From the NCBI GenBank assembly GCA_030668645.1, contig DAOVFC010000024.1:1-7216 (forward strand): a DNA stretch of 7,216 nucleotides, written 5' to 3'. The DNA is from Candidatus Bathyarchaeota archaeon. Its GTDB lineage: Archaea; Thermoproteota; Bathyarchaeia; Bathyarchaeales; Bathycorpusculaceae. Shown here piece after piece: positions 1 to 5,834 of the stretch. How positions within the stretch are numbered: the first letter of the stretch is position 1; each line of letters opens with the position of its first letter. Made by a program: the position numbers and the translations under genes. Below the pieces are notes generated by a model. The model made no database searches. It was not told the DNA's origin and was given only the letters and a program-made list of their open reading frames with translations.

Positions 1-27
1 GTTTTTGTAGAACTGCATAAGTTTTTA

Positions 28-441
28 TTACGTGCCCATCACTTGCATTGTGACAGTTCTCCTTCTGGGGTAAACATCTGTTTCCACAAAGATCAGGGAT
101 TGCCATGTTCCAAACTCCACACGGCCATCAACCACGGGCATAGTCTTGTCTGGGGGTAGAAGCATAGACCTCAGATGTGAATGAGCGTTGGAAGGATGCC
201 CGTACGCACCATGTGTTGGGAGTATTTTCTCAAGAAAGACTTTGATGTCGTTTAACAAGCGGTGTTCGTACTCCGTTAAAATCAGAATCCCCGTTGCGTG
301 TGGAGCAAAAACGTGCACCAAACCGTTCTTGATTCCGGATTTGGAGACAACCTCTTGAACTTTATCCGATAAATCTACAAAGTCTATTTCGCCCTTCGTT
401 GAAAAACTGTAGCTTGTGCTAGAAACTCTGAAATTTGACAT
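28..441 (-). CDS. YjbQ/UPF0047 family protein
   Basis: Encodes 137 residues, the usual length for the YjbQ/UPF0047 family, small single-domain proteins. Some bacterial members have been linked to weak thiamine-phosphate synthase activity, but the true cellular role is not settled. Family marks seen here are the HATGI motif at residues 48-52 followed by an acidic TEYEH segment (56-60), the GHPSNAHSHL segment (81-90) with H82, H87 and H89 as likely metal or phosphate ligands, GTWQ (111-114), and the C-terminal arginine-rich strand leading to QVMGT. The ATG at 441 is supported by GGAGTGAT on the minus strand (GGAG at 451-454, 9 nt away) and by a TATA-like box at 479-485. The protein appears complete. 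Its cluster neighbours give no pathway clue, as it reads away from the rest of the window. The family call is secure; the enzymatic role is not shown by the sequence. Confidence 0.93.
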   Translation of the reverse strand: MSNFRVSSTSYSFSTKGEIDFVDLSDKVQEVVSKSGIKNGLVHVFAPHATGILILTEYEHRLLNDIKVFLEKILPTHGAYGHPSNAHSHLRSMLLPPDKTMPVVDGRVEFGTWQSLIFVETDVYPRRRTVTMQVMGT

Positions 442-1100
442 GGCTTATCACTCCAACCTTAGTCATTACAATTTCATCTATATATCTGCCATCTTTAGCG
501 GAGAAACTTAGAATTAGTTTTCCAGCTTTCATAGGAGGCACACCGACAATCTAACATTTTTATGCGTTCTTCACTTTTCGGGTTATCAGATCAAAATGGA
601 AACTCGTTGATGCTTTTGTATACGACTGTTTGCCTGCACGCTTCGGAGAGCATTGGTGAAGTATCATTTTGGATGTAATACTGCCGTCACTAACATCACC
701 AGAATGTAAAAGAACCATGCGAGAAGTAGAAGAATATCAATCACTTAGCCTACGTAAAGGAGATGACAATTACATGTCGATGAAAAGGAAGGGAGAATGA
801 CCTCTTTCTAAAAGCATAAACTTTGTCTTTAAGCGTGGTGAGATCTGTGAGTCGTATACGGAAGCATCAACAAATCTAGGTTTTAAGGGTTTATGGTTTG
901 ACTGGCGGGTGTTCTGTTAGCTTTTAGAGCTTTAGCTTGCGCTAAATGTGTTAAAGGATTGCGTATTGTGGCGTTGTGTGTCAAGTTGGATCAAAGTGTC
1001 GCGAGGGGTGTTCCAGGAGGCGATTTTGTGCTAAGTATGGAGATTTTCGTACGTTTATTTAATGAGGACACGATAATCTCTTGAAAAGCTTAACGGTTAA
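442..1100. other. Gene-poor stretch with only short open frames
   Basis: No gene can be called confidently here. Three short open stretches were seen. One is a 37-codon minus frame (419-532), with an ATG at 532 and a stop inside the YjbQ-family gene. A second is a plus frame at 594-800, broken by one TGA at 657-659; its first part reads KWKLVDAFVYDCLPARFGEHW and its second part is rich in charged residues. The third is a roughly 60-codon plus frame ending at a TGA at 1082-1084. None has a recognisable domain together with a start and ribosome binding site. They could be remnants of decayed genes or chance open frames. No tRNA-like fold, long repeat or IS end was found. Confidence 0.5.
479..485 (-). 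promoter_or_regulatory. TATA-like box of the YjbQ-family gene
   Basis: TATATA-type sequence on the minus strand about 40 nt upstream of the ATG at 441. A transcript starting about 25 nt downstream would begin near 455-458, just before the GGAGTGAT ribosome binding site. The same bases fall inside a short open frame (419-532), so the box could be coincidental. Confidence 0.45.
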
Positions 1101-1102
1101 TC

Positions 1103-1110
1103 TTTTATAT
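1103..1110 (+). promoter_or_regulatory. TATA box of the antitoxin-like gene
   Basis: TTTTATAT lies 36 nt upstream of the ATG at 1146. Transcription about 25 nt downstream would begin near 1131-1135, giving a very short leader. This argues for the 1146 start rather than the upstream ATG at 1116, which would lie before the expected transcript start. Confidence 0.6.
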
Positions 1111-1145
1111 GCGCCGTGCATAATTGTTATGTTCTGGTGTTCGTA

Positions 1146-1316
1146 ATGAGTAAAAATGAAGTGGTAAAGCTTAGAACGATTCGCATAAGTGTTGGGGTGT
1201 GTGAACGGTTGAAGGCTATGGGTAAGAAAGGTGAAACCTACGATGACGTGTTGAGACGATTGCTGGACAGGATTGAAAGACGTAAACGTAAGAAAAGCCA
1301 ATCAAATCTGCTGTAA
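1146..1316 (+). CDS. Orphan ribbon-helix-helix antitoxin-like protein
   Basis: A 56-residue protein in the style of the small archaeal VapB/DUF7557-like antitoxins. It has a short beta strand (LRTIRISVGVCERL, about residues 9-22), the signature GKKGETYDDVLRRLLD (26-41), then a very basic tail (RIERRKRKKSQS). The strand-helix-helix pattern is that of DNA-binding ribbon-helix-helix proteins, whose basic strand enters the DNA major groove. In toxin-antitoxin pairs such proteins sit just before a PIN-domain (VapC) or RelE toxin and repress their own promoter. No toxin ORF follows: the next 130 nt are non-coding and lead into the Lon gene. It is therefore either a solitary regulator or an antitoxin that has lost its partner. 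An upstream in-frame ATG at 1116 would add ten hydrophobic residues, but the TATA position makes 1146 more likely. Confidence 0.72.
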   Translation: MSKNEVVKLRTIRISVGVCERLKAMGKKGETYDDVLRRLLDRIERRKRKKSQSNLL

Positions 1317-1320
1317 AGTC

Positions 1321-1328
1321 CTATTTTT
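1321..1328 (+). terminator. T-rich terminator of the antitoxin-like gene
   Basis: CTATTTTT directly after the stop codon (1314-1316). Archaeal transcription commonly ends at short T runs without a hairpin. This would separate the small gene from lon. Confidence 0.4.
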
Positions 1329-1407
1329 GACACAATTAGCCCAGCTTAACTTCGTAGAAACATGCGCTCTTAAACATTGCATAAAGAAAGAGTTCGATGA
1401 TTATCCG

Positions 1408-1416
1408 TTTTTATCA
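1408..1416 (+). promoter_or_regulatory. TATA-like box of lon
   Basis: A TTTTTATCA element about 45 nt upstream of the ATG at 1458, with an expected transcript start near 1438-1442. A second TATAATT-like element at 1441-1447 would instead start transcription near 1470 and favour an internal ATG at 1539, so the promoter helps but does not fully fix the start. Confidence 0.45.
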
Positions 1417-1457
1417 TATTGCCGAGTTTGAAATAACTTCTATAATTGCTGCACGGC

Positions 1458-3740
1458 ATGGTTCTAAGCGGAGAAGTGTGGAGAGCTTACCAAAGGTGTT
1501 TGTGTTTGCCCTTTGACCACTTTGGAAACGAAGTTGAGATGCTGGAAAGGAACGTTAAGGGAAAAAAGGTTAGCGTGAGATGGGATTGGGCGAACTTCAA
1601 GAGTACAAAGGGTTTCCCAGTGGACGGCAACCTGATAAACTGGGTCATAGGTCAAGATCAGGCGTTACAAGAATGCTTTCTCTGCCTAGATGAATGGGTG
1701 CACAAGCTGAAGTGGCTTGAAAAAACAGAATGGTACAGAAGCTGGAGCAGCCCCGAGAAACCAGAAGCATCAGCCAAAACCATGATAAGTCCAGGTCCGT
1801 ACCTTCTTCTTTTGGGCGACCCGGGAACTGGAAAATCTTTGATTGGCAGAGCCCTTACGGAAAAGCTTACAGAGATTTACAAGGAAAACGGTATAAAACT
1901 TTTTGATGTTCTATGTTGGAAAAATCAGATGCTGCCGAGTCAGCCTAAAATTTCGATTCATAAGAGTGGAGAAGCAAAAAAGATTCTGAAGATACAGCAG
2001 CGGAAAGAACTTAAAAGAAAATTCCTAACCAAGGTCGGATTGAAAGCGATTCAGACATTTATGATAATACTCGGCCTGTTCCTGATATCCCTAGGTTTCT
2101 ATTTCATGTATCAGGCATGGCAGACATGGAACGCCAATCCGCCATTTATGGGAGAGAACGTTCAAGAGTATTACAACAATTTCTCAGACTACTTTGTAGA
2201 CAGATTTATCGGTTTAGTGCCATTAACATTTATCCCGGGTGGAAGCCTAATATTCTTCGGCGTTTTCATATGGTGGTTCTCTAGGCTCGGCGGCTTAGGA
2301 AGCATGAAAGGAATCTCAGGTGCCAAACAAACAGATACTCCAAAAATGATAGTTGACAACAGCTCTGGACATGCGCCGTTTGTGGATGCTACCGGGCGTA
2401 GAAGCGCTCAACTTTTTGGTTCAATAGCATGGGATCCATACCAAACTGGCGGTTTGGGCACGCCTGAGCATCAGCGGGTCACGGCGGGGGATGTGCACAG
2501 AGCGTCGCTGGGAATACTATACATTGATGAGATAAAGAATCTTGACCCTGAGGAGGCAGTGACCCTTCTGACGGTTCTCGAAGATGGGCAGCTGCCGGTA
2601 ACCTTGAGAGGTCGTTGGAACGCCGGAGGCACAGCAGCCATGGCGGTTTCAACCGAACCAGTACCAGCCGTCACGTTTCTGGTCGGCGCGGGAAACTTTG
2701 ATAGCATAAACCAGCTTCACCCAGCCCTGATGGACCGCATCTACGGTTACGGCAAGGTTGTCATGATGAACAACGACATGCCGAGCACTCTCGAGAACAG
2801 ACGCAGGTACGTGCAGTTCATAGCGCAGGAGGTTAAACGTTTCCACCTCATTCCCTTCGGTAGGAATGCGTGCGAGGAAATCGTTGAGGAAGGAAGACGG
2901 AGAAGCAACAAAAAGGACGCGTTGACAACCAAATTTAGACCCTTAATCTCGATTATAAAGACGGCTGGAACCCTCGCAATGAACGAAGGCTGCAAGATGG
3001 TTGAGAGGAGACACGTTAAGGAAGCCGTGGAGAACCATTGTAAGACTATTCAGAGGCAAATTCTGGAACATGAGATCAGCGAGAGAGGCAAGCTCTTGGA
3101 GATTGAACCTAAAGGCATCAAGCTTGGCCAAGTGTACGGTTTGGCTGTTGTTAGGGATCCGTACAGCGGAGAGATGACTGGCAACGTCCTAGGCGTAAAA
3201 GCCCACATGGTTAAGAAAAGCGAGCTTCCTAGAAACTATTCCTTCAAGGGCTACTACAAGGTTACGGGTGTAGCCAAGGGCAAAAGCTTCATTTCGGACA
3301 GCATAGCCAAGGTGAGAAGCGTTATCTTGCAGAAATACGGAGTGGACATCGCACAGGATTATTTGACGAACATAGATTTCGCTCAATCTTATGGGGTGGA
3401 CGGGCCGTCAGCAGGCGTAACGATGGCTATACTGCTCTGTTCACTCGTTGAAGGCAAGCCGATAAGGCAGGATGTGGCGGTTACGGGAGAGATAAACCTC
3501 GGCGTTGGAGACTCCATTCAAGTGACTGCTGTGGGTGGATTGTACGAGAAGATCAAGGCTGCGGAGGCTTGGGGTTTCAAAAAGGTGGTTATCCCCCAAA
3601 AGAATTATGAGCATTCCATAGATGTTAAGGATTACACGATAGAGGTTGTGCCAGCAGCCACATTGGATGATTACTTGAAAGAATGTCTAACTGAAAAGCT
3701 AACTCTAAAGATTCCGGTTCAGACTTACAAGCGCAAGTAA
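1458..3740 (+). CDS. lonB: Archaeal LonB membrane-anchored ATP-dependent protease
   Basis: ATP-dependent serine protease that removes unfolded and regulatory proteins at the inner face of the cell membrane, as a ring-shaped AAA+ hexamer. Numbering from the ATG at 1458 (760 residues): IGQDQA 64-69, Walker A GDPGTGKS 120-127, two hydrophobic membrane segments at about 197-218 and 250-274 inserted between Walker A and Walker B (the mark of LonB), Walker B ILYIDE 353-358, sensor-1 GAGN near 410-413, arginine finger DRIYGYG near 426-432, and a C-terminal Lon protease domain with nucleophile Ser651 in GVDGPSAG and Lys698 in GGLYEKIKAA, the Ser-Lys dyad. It is longer than LonB as I recall it from Thermococcus. 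Additions include an N-terminal extension and about 35 extra residues between IGQDQA and Walker A, rich in tryptophan and charged residues. The upstream TTG (1446) or internal ATG (1539) are alternative starts. It appears monocistronic. Confidence 0.96.
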   Translation: MVLSGEVWRAYQRCLCLPFDHFGNEVEMLERNVKGKKVSVRWDWANFKSTKGFPVDGNLINWVIGQDQALQECFLCLDEWVHKLKWLEKTEWYRSWSSPEKPEASAKTMISPGPYLLLLGDPGTGKSLIGRALTEKLTEIYKENGIKLFDVLCWKNQMLPSQPKISIHKSGEAKKILKIQQRKELKRKFLTKVGLKAIQTFMIILGLFLISLGFYFMYQAWQTWNANPPFMGENVQEYYNNFSDYFVDRFIGLVPLTFIPGGSLIFFGVFIWWFSRLGGLGSMKGISGAKQTDTPKMIVDNSSGHAPFVDATGRRSAQLFGSIAWDPYQTGGLGTPEHQRVTAGDVHRASLGILYIDEIKNLDPEEAVTLLTVLEDGQLPVTLRGRWNAGGTAAMAVSTEPVPAVTFLVGAGNFDSINQLHPALMDRIYGYGKVVMMNNDMPSTLENRRRYVQFIAQEVKRFHLIPFGRNACEEIVEEGRRRSNKKDALTTKFRPLISIIKTAGTLAMNEGCKMVERRHVKEAVENHCKTIQRQILEHEISERGKLLEIEPKGIKLGQVYGLAVVRDPYSGEMTGNVLGVKAHMVKKSELPRNYSFKGYYKVTGVAKGKSFISDSIAKVRSVILQKYGVDIAQDYLTNIDFAQSYGVDGPSAGVTMAILLCSLVEGKPIRQDVAVTGEINLGVGDSIQVTAVGGLYEKIKAAEAWGFKKVVIPQKNYEHSIDVKDYTIEVVPAATLDDYLKECLTEKLTLKIPVQTYKRK

Positions 3741-3758
3741 TGAATCCTACGTGTAAAC

Positions 3759-3774
3759 ACCAAACCTTTTTGGT
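3759..3774 (+). terminator. Hairpin and T run after lon
   Basis: Perfect inverted repeat ACCAAA / TTTGGT with a 4-nt loop, 18 nt past the lon stop, with a T5 run (3767-3771) inside it. This is weak as an intrinsic terminator but well placed. A second T6 run at 3826-3831 follows a C-rich tract and may act as backup. Confidence 0.4.
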
Positions 3775-3808
3775 CTTCTGAAGGCGTGAATGCTCTGAGG
3801 CTCGTCGA

Positions 3809-3821
3809 CCCCCCCTCCCCC
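3809..3821 (+). repeat. C-rich homopolymeric tract
   Basis: Twelve C residues broken by a single T, followed by TAGG and six T residues. The opposite strand is a run of G residues. It lies in the lon-hjc spacer, outside any gene. Such tracts are prone to slippage and sequencing error. Confidence 0.6.
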
Positions 3822-3891
3822 TAGGTTTTTTCAAGGGGCAAACTCGTTTAGAGCTTCTGCTAATTGCCTGAAAAAAATCGACTTAAGGATA

Positions 3892-3909
3892 GGGAGGTGG
3901 TGGGAGGTG
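3892..3909 (+). repeat. Tandem GGGAGGTG boxes upstream of hjc
   Basis: Two identical 8-bp boxes (3892-3899 and 3902-3909) separated by GT, giving a 10-bp period, about one turn of the helix. They end 16 bp before the TATA-like box of hjc, where a regulator could bind two stacked sites. Each box also matches a strong Shine-Dalgarno sequence; the second is 13 nt before the GTG at 3923, so a translation role with an upstream start is an alternative. Confidence 0.5.
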
Positions 3910-3925
3910 TCGCTAGCCATACGTG

Positions 3926-3932
3926 CTTATAA
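3926..3932 (+). promoter_or_regulatory. TATA-like box of hjc
   Basis: GCTTATAAG context, with expected transcript start near 3953-3957. It lies inside the N-terminal extension that would exist if hjc began at the GTG at 3923, which is the main argument for using the ATG at 3983. Confidence 0.5.
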
Positions 3933-3941
3933 GCGTAAAAA

Positions 3942-3958
3942 GCCTAGATTTTCTAGGC
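3942..3958 (+). promoter_or_regulatory. Perfect inverted repeat at the hjc transcript start
   Basis: GCCTAGA, three T, TCTAGGC: a 7-bp perfect stem with a 3-nt loop. It falls at the predicted initiation region, between the TATA box and the hjc start. It could be a repressor operator or, if transcribed, a 5' hairpin. Confidence 0.55.
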
Positions 3959-3982
3959 AATGAAACCACTGGAAAATTGCTA

Positions 3983-4414
3983 ATGGTTAGAGAAGTTGAC
4001 AAGGTTAAGATTCGCAGATGGCGTAGGAGAGGTTTTTACAGCGAAAGCGTTCTTGTGAAGCTTCTGGGAAAAAACGGGTATAATGCGGTGCGTGTGCCAG
4101 TCAGCAATCCAAGCCTCAGTCCTTTGCCAGACGTTATCGCGAGGAAAGACCAGCATGTTTATGCCTTTGAGGTTAAAAACGCTAGATACTATGCCTACTT
4201 CCCGAAAAAGCAGGTTGAAAAACTTTTCAGATTTCTTGACGAACTTGTTCCTATATCCAATCAGTATAAACACGCAGTTCTTGCGGCGCATTTGGGCAAA
4301 AAATGGATTTTTAAGCGAATAGACTGGAAAGTTTGGGAAAAGAATGAACTGCCAGAGAAGGAGAGGATTGTGAAAAGGGACAGGGGAAACTTTAAGATAA
4401 GAAATGAAAGTTAA
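3983..4414 (+). CDS. hjc: Holliday junction resolvase Hjc
   Basis: Archaeal structure-specific endonuclease that cuts four-way DNA junctions during recombination and fork repair; family members act as dimers. The protein carries the Hjc signature. In numbering from the GTG at 3923 this is basic RRWRRRGFYSE with catalytic Glu41, PLPDV with Asp70, and FEVKN with Glu83 and Lys85, the E...D...ExK set of the nuclease fold. KKQVEKLFRFLDEL follows and matches the dimer-side helix region. From the ATG at 3983 (143 residues) these become Glu21, Asp50, Glu63 and Lys65. The ATG start is preferred because a TATA-like box at 3926-3932 would otherwise be coding and because typical Hjc proteins begin close to the basic motif. 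The GTG at 3923 has a distant GGAGGTG site and stays possible. Nothing in the active site is missing, and the C-terminus is charged and probably flexible. Confidence 0.93.
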   Translation: MVREVDKVKIRRWRRRGFYSESVLVKLLGKNGYNAVRVPVSNPSLSPLPDVIARKDQHVYAFEVKNARYYAYFPKKQVEKLFRFLDELVPISNQYKHAVLAAHLGKKWIFKRIDWKVWEKNELPEKERIVKRDRGNFKIRNES

Positions 4415-4437
4415 GTGTTCTTTCTAGGTGAGAAAGG

Positions 4438-4650
4438 ATGAATCTGGGTAGAATAGCGGTACTAGCCTCTTCTTTGTGTAAGACTTATCAAATCGGCGGT
4501 GTTAAAGTTGAAGCCTTAAAGATGTGAACCTTAAGGTTAGAAAAAGCGAGTTTGCGGGCATTAGAGGACCTTCCGGCGCTGGAAAAAACAACACTTCTAA
4601 ATGTTATCAGCGGTATTGACAAGCCTACGAGTGGAAAAATCGTTGTTTTC
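4438..4650 (+). pseudogene. Decayed N-terminus of an ABC-transporter ATPase
   Basis: Three consecutive reading frames together rebuild the first 70 or so residues of a MacB/LolD-type ABC ATPase. Frame one, from the ATG at 4438 (with AGGTG at 4426-4430 as ribosome binding site), gives LCKTYQIGGVKVEAL. One missing base near 4519-4521 shifts to a frame reading DVNLKVRKSEFAGIRGPSGAGK (4521-4586). One extra A in the run at 4583-4588 shifts again to TTLLNVISGIDKPTSGKIVV. The Walker A GPSGAGKTT is therefore split by the second frameshift. Similarity stops near 4650; no Q-loop, ABC signature or Walker B follows before the eL33 promoter. Such proteins energise lipoprotein or peptide export. Here it cannot work: it is both frameshifted and truncated. 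A sequencing error could explain single-base shifts but not the missing two thirds. Confidence 0.85.
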
Positions 4651-4730
4651 AGCTCCTATCCAGCCGTAAAATTCGCGAGAAAATCGATACTAAAAATCTT
4701 ACATAATTCCTTGAAGCGTCTAAGCGAAAC

Positions 4731-4739
4731 AAATTTAAG
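4731..4739 (+). promoter_or_regulatory. BRE and TATA box of eL33
   Basis: AAATTTAAG preceded by a purine-rich GCGAAAC that fits an archaeal BRE. The predicted start near 4758-4764 gives a leader of about 15-20 nt that just includes the GGTGA ribosome binding site. Confidence 0.55.
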
Positions 4740-4778
4740 TTTCATTCATTTCTTGAAACGGGGTGCCTGGTGAAACTC

Positions 4779-5048
4779 ATGGCTCAAACAATCGAAGGAG
4801 TGATACTCAATTATCGTGTAGGTCCGAAAACTCAAAGGTCCAGAGAATGCATCATTCAGTTCAAGCATGTGCATTCAGCTTCTGAGGCGGGTAGACTCAT
4901 CGGGAGAAAGGTGGCGTGGAAAAGGGAAGAGAACAAGATTATTGGAAAAGTCGTGGCCCTGCACGGCGGAAAGGGCGTGGTCAGGGTCAGATTCAGGAAG
5001 GGGTTGCCTGGTCAAGCGTTGGGCACCACGGTTGAATTAGTTGGCTGA
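4779..5048 (+). CDS. rpl35ae: Large-subunit ribosomal protein eL33 (L35Ae)
   Basis: An 89-residue ribosomal protein of the 60S/50S large subunit, shared by eukaryotes and many archaea and absent from bacteria. The family pattern is complete: IEGVILNYRVGPKTQ near the N-terminus, then SEAGRLIGRKVAWK, NKIIGKVVALHGGKGVVRVRFRKGLPGQALGTTVEL. The GKGVVRVRFRKGLPGQALGT segment is the conserved RNA-binding end of the family. The ATG at 4779 is preferred over the GTG at 4770 because GGTGA (4769-4773) sits 5 nt before it and would be destroyed as a site by the upstream start. It seems to have its own promoter, despite lying directly behind a pseudogene. Its last 12 bp overlap the end of the convergent nuclease-like gene. 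Confidence 0.95.
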   Translation: MAQTIEGVILNYRVGPKTQRSRECIIQFKHVHSASEAGRLIGRKVAWKREENKIIGKVVALHGGKGVVRVRFRKGLPGQALGTTVELVG

Positions 5049-5732
5049 AATCCTTTTCGAAAAATGTTTCAGTGTATCCGCGTGGGCTGGCAACTCGGTC
5101 AAAAAATTCTGCAACTGAAGCACCGGAACTATCGGTACGTTATCATAGAATTTGAATCTGCCCTTAACAAGTGACAGAACCGCTGGAACTAGTTTAGTCT
5201 TCTCCCAAGAGGCACATTCAATTTCGCCGACAAACTTGAGCAGGGATTCAGCCAGAGCGAAAGTTCTCTCCACCTGCGCCTCAACAACCTTCCTTAGAGC
5301 AGACGGGTACATCCCGTGATGCCAATGCTTACAATCCATGCACACAGCCAGCGGTTTCTTGCAGCCGACAATGTCTATCTCCCATCTTCGCCCAGCGTGC
5401 TTAAACCGTAAATTTTTCTTAACCCTGTAACCGTTCACCTCAAAGGCAAGAGCAGCGATGTTCTCAAACTCTTTCCAGTCGAGAAAACCGCTCACACGCT
5501 CAAAGTCGGCGCCCAACCGGATAGCGTGGACAGCCAGTTTAAGCCGCTGCATGCTGTCAGCCTCCAAAACCTTGTCTCGCAAATAAACTAACCCATCTTT
5601 TTGCAACTTTTTGAGTATATCATTCACGACTTGTAATGGAACTCTTGCGTCCTTACTGACTATTTCGTTTGCAACCGGTCCGTTTCTGGTCAGTTTCAAA
5701 ACAGAAATAATCAAATTCCTTTCAATAGTCAT
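5037..5732 (-). CDS. Winged-helix plus PD-(D/E)XK restriction-endonuclease-like protein
   Basis: A 231-residue protein with two parts. Residues 1-57 look like a winged helix (ISVLKLTRNGPVANEIVSKDARVPLQVVNDILKKLQKDGLVYL), which would bind DNA. Residues 86-140 carry a PD-(D/E)XK nuclease core: Glu90 in the opening helix, GYRV, then EIDIVG with Asp120, and CMDCKHW with Asp133 and Lys135. The rest (150-231) is a helical tail with QVERTFALAESL. The layout recalls Mrr-like nucleases and small conserved archaeal REase-fold proteins, but I cannot name the family or substrate. No methyltransferase or other restriction partner is nearby, so a DNA-repair or housekeeping role is as likely as defence. The ATG at 5732 has GGGAG on the minus strand (5742-5746, 9 nt away). 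The gene shares a divergent promoter region with the HAD gene and converges on eL33. Confidence 0.8.
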   Translation of the reverse strand: MTIERNLIISVLKLTRNGPVANEIVSKDARVPLQVVNDILKKLQKDGLVYLRDKVLEADSMQRLKLAVHAIRLGADFERVSGFLDWKEFENIAALAFEVNGYRVKKNLRFKHAGRRWEIDIVGCKKPLAVCMDCKHWHHGMYPSALRKVVEAQVERTFALAESLLKFVGEIECASWEKTKLVPAVLSLVKGRFKFYDNVPIVPVLQLQNFLTELPAHADTLKHFSKRISAN

Positions 5733-5788
5733 TCACATAATCTCCCATTTAGTCACAAGAAACGCTAAAAACAATGCCTTTTAAGAAG

Positions 5789-5798
5789 TATTTAAAAG
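5789..5798. promoter_or_regulatory. Shared divergent TATA region (nuclease-like gene and HAD gene)
   Basis: TATTTAAAAG contains TTTAAA, which reads the same on both strands and can serve as TATA element in either direction. On plus the transcript would start near 5816-5820, just before the HAD ribosome binding site; on minus near 5765-5770, about 35 nt before the nuclease-like start at 5732. Confidence 0.55.
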
Positions 5799-5834
5799 CT
5801 TTCACACCAAAGCGTATGATTTGGGGTGAACCGT

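Noticed and set aside
901..1084. About 60-codon plus frame before the antitoxin-like gene
   Set aside because: It has no clear start or ribosome binding site and no recognisable family. A faint likeness to an electron-transfer flavoprotein start (IVALCVK) was too weak to keep.
1446..1457. TTG at 1446 as the lon start
   Set aside because: There is no ribosome binding site, and an in-frame ATG follows four codons later. The TATA-like element suits either start, so the ATG was preferred.
3980..4291. 103-codon minus ORF opposite hjc
   Set aside because: It is fully covered by the hjc coding sequence, which has intact catalytic motifs; no domain was seen in the minus reading.
4552..4773. 73-codon plus ORF as an independent gene
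   Set aside because: Its TTG start lies out of frame inside the ABC ATPase relic. Only about 20 residues (TTLLNVISGIDKPTSGKIVV) are genuine, and they belong to the broken ATPase.
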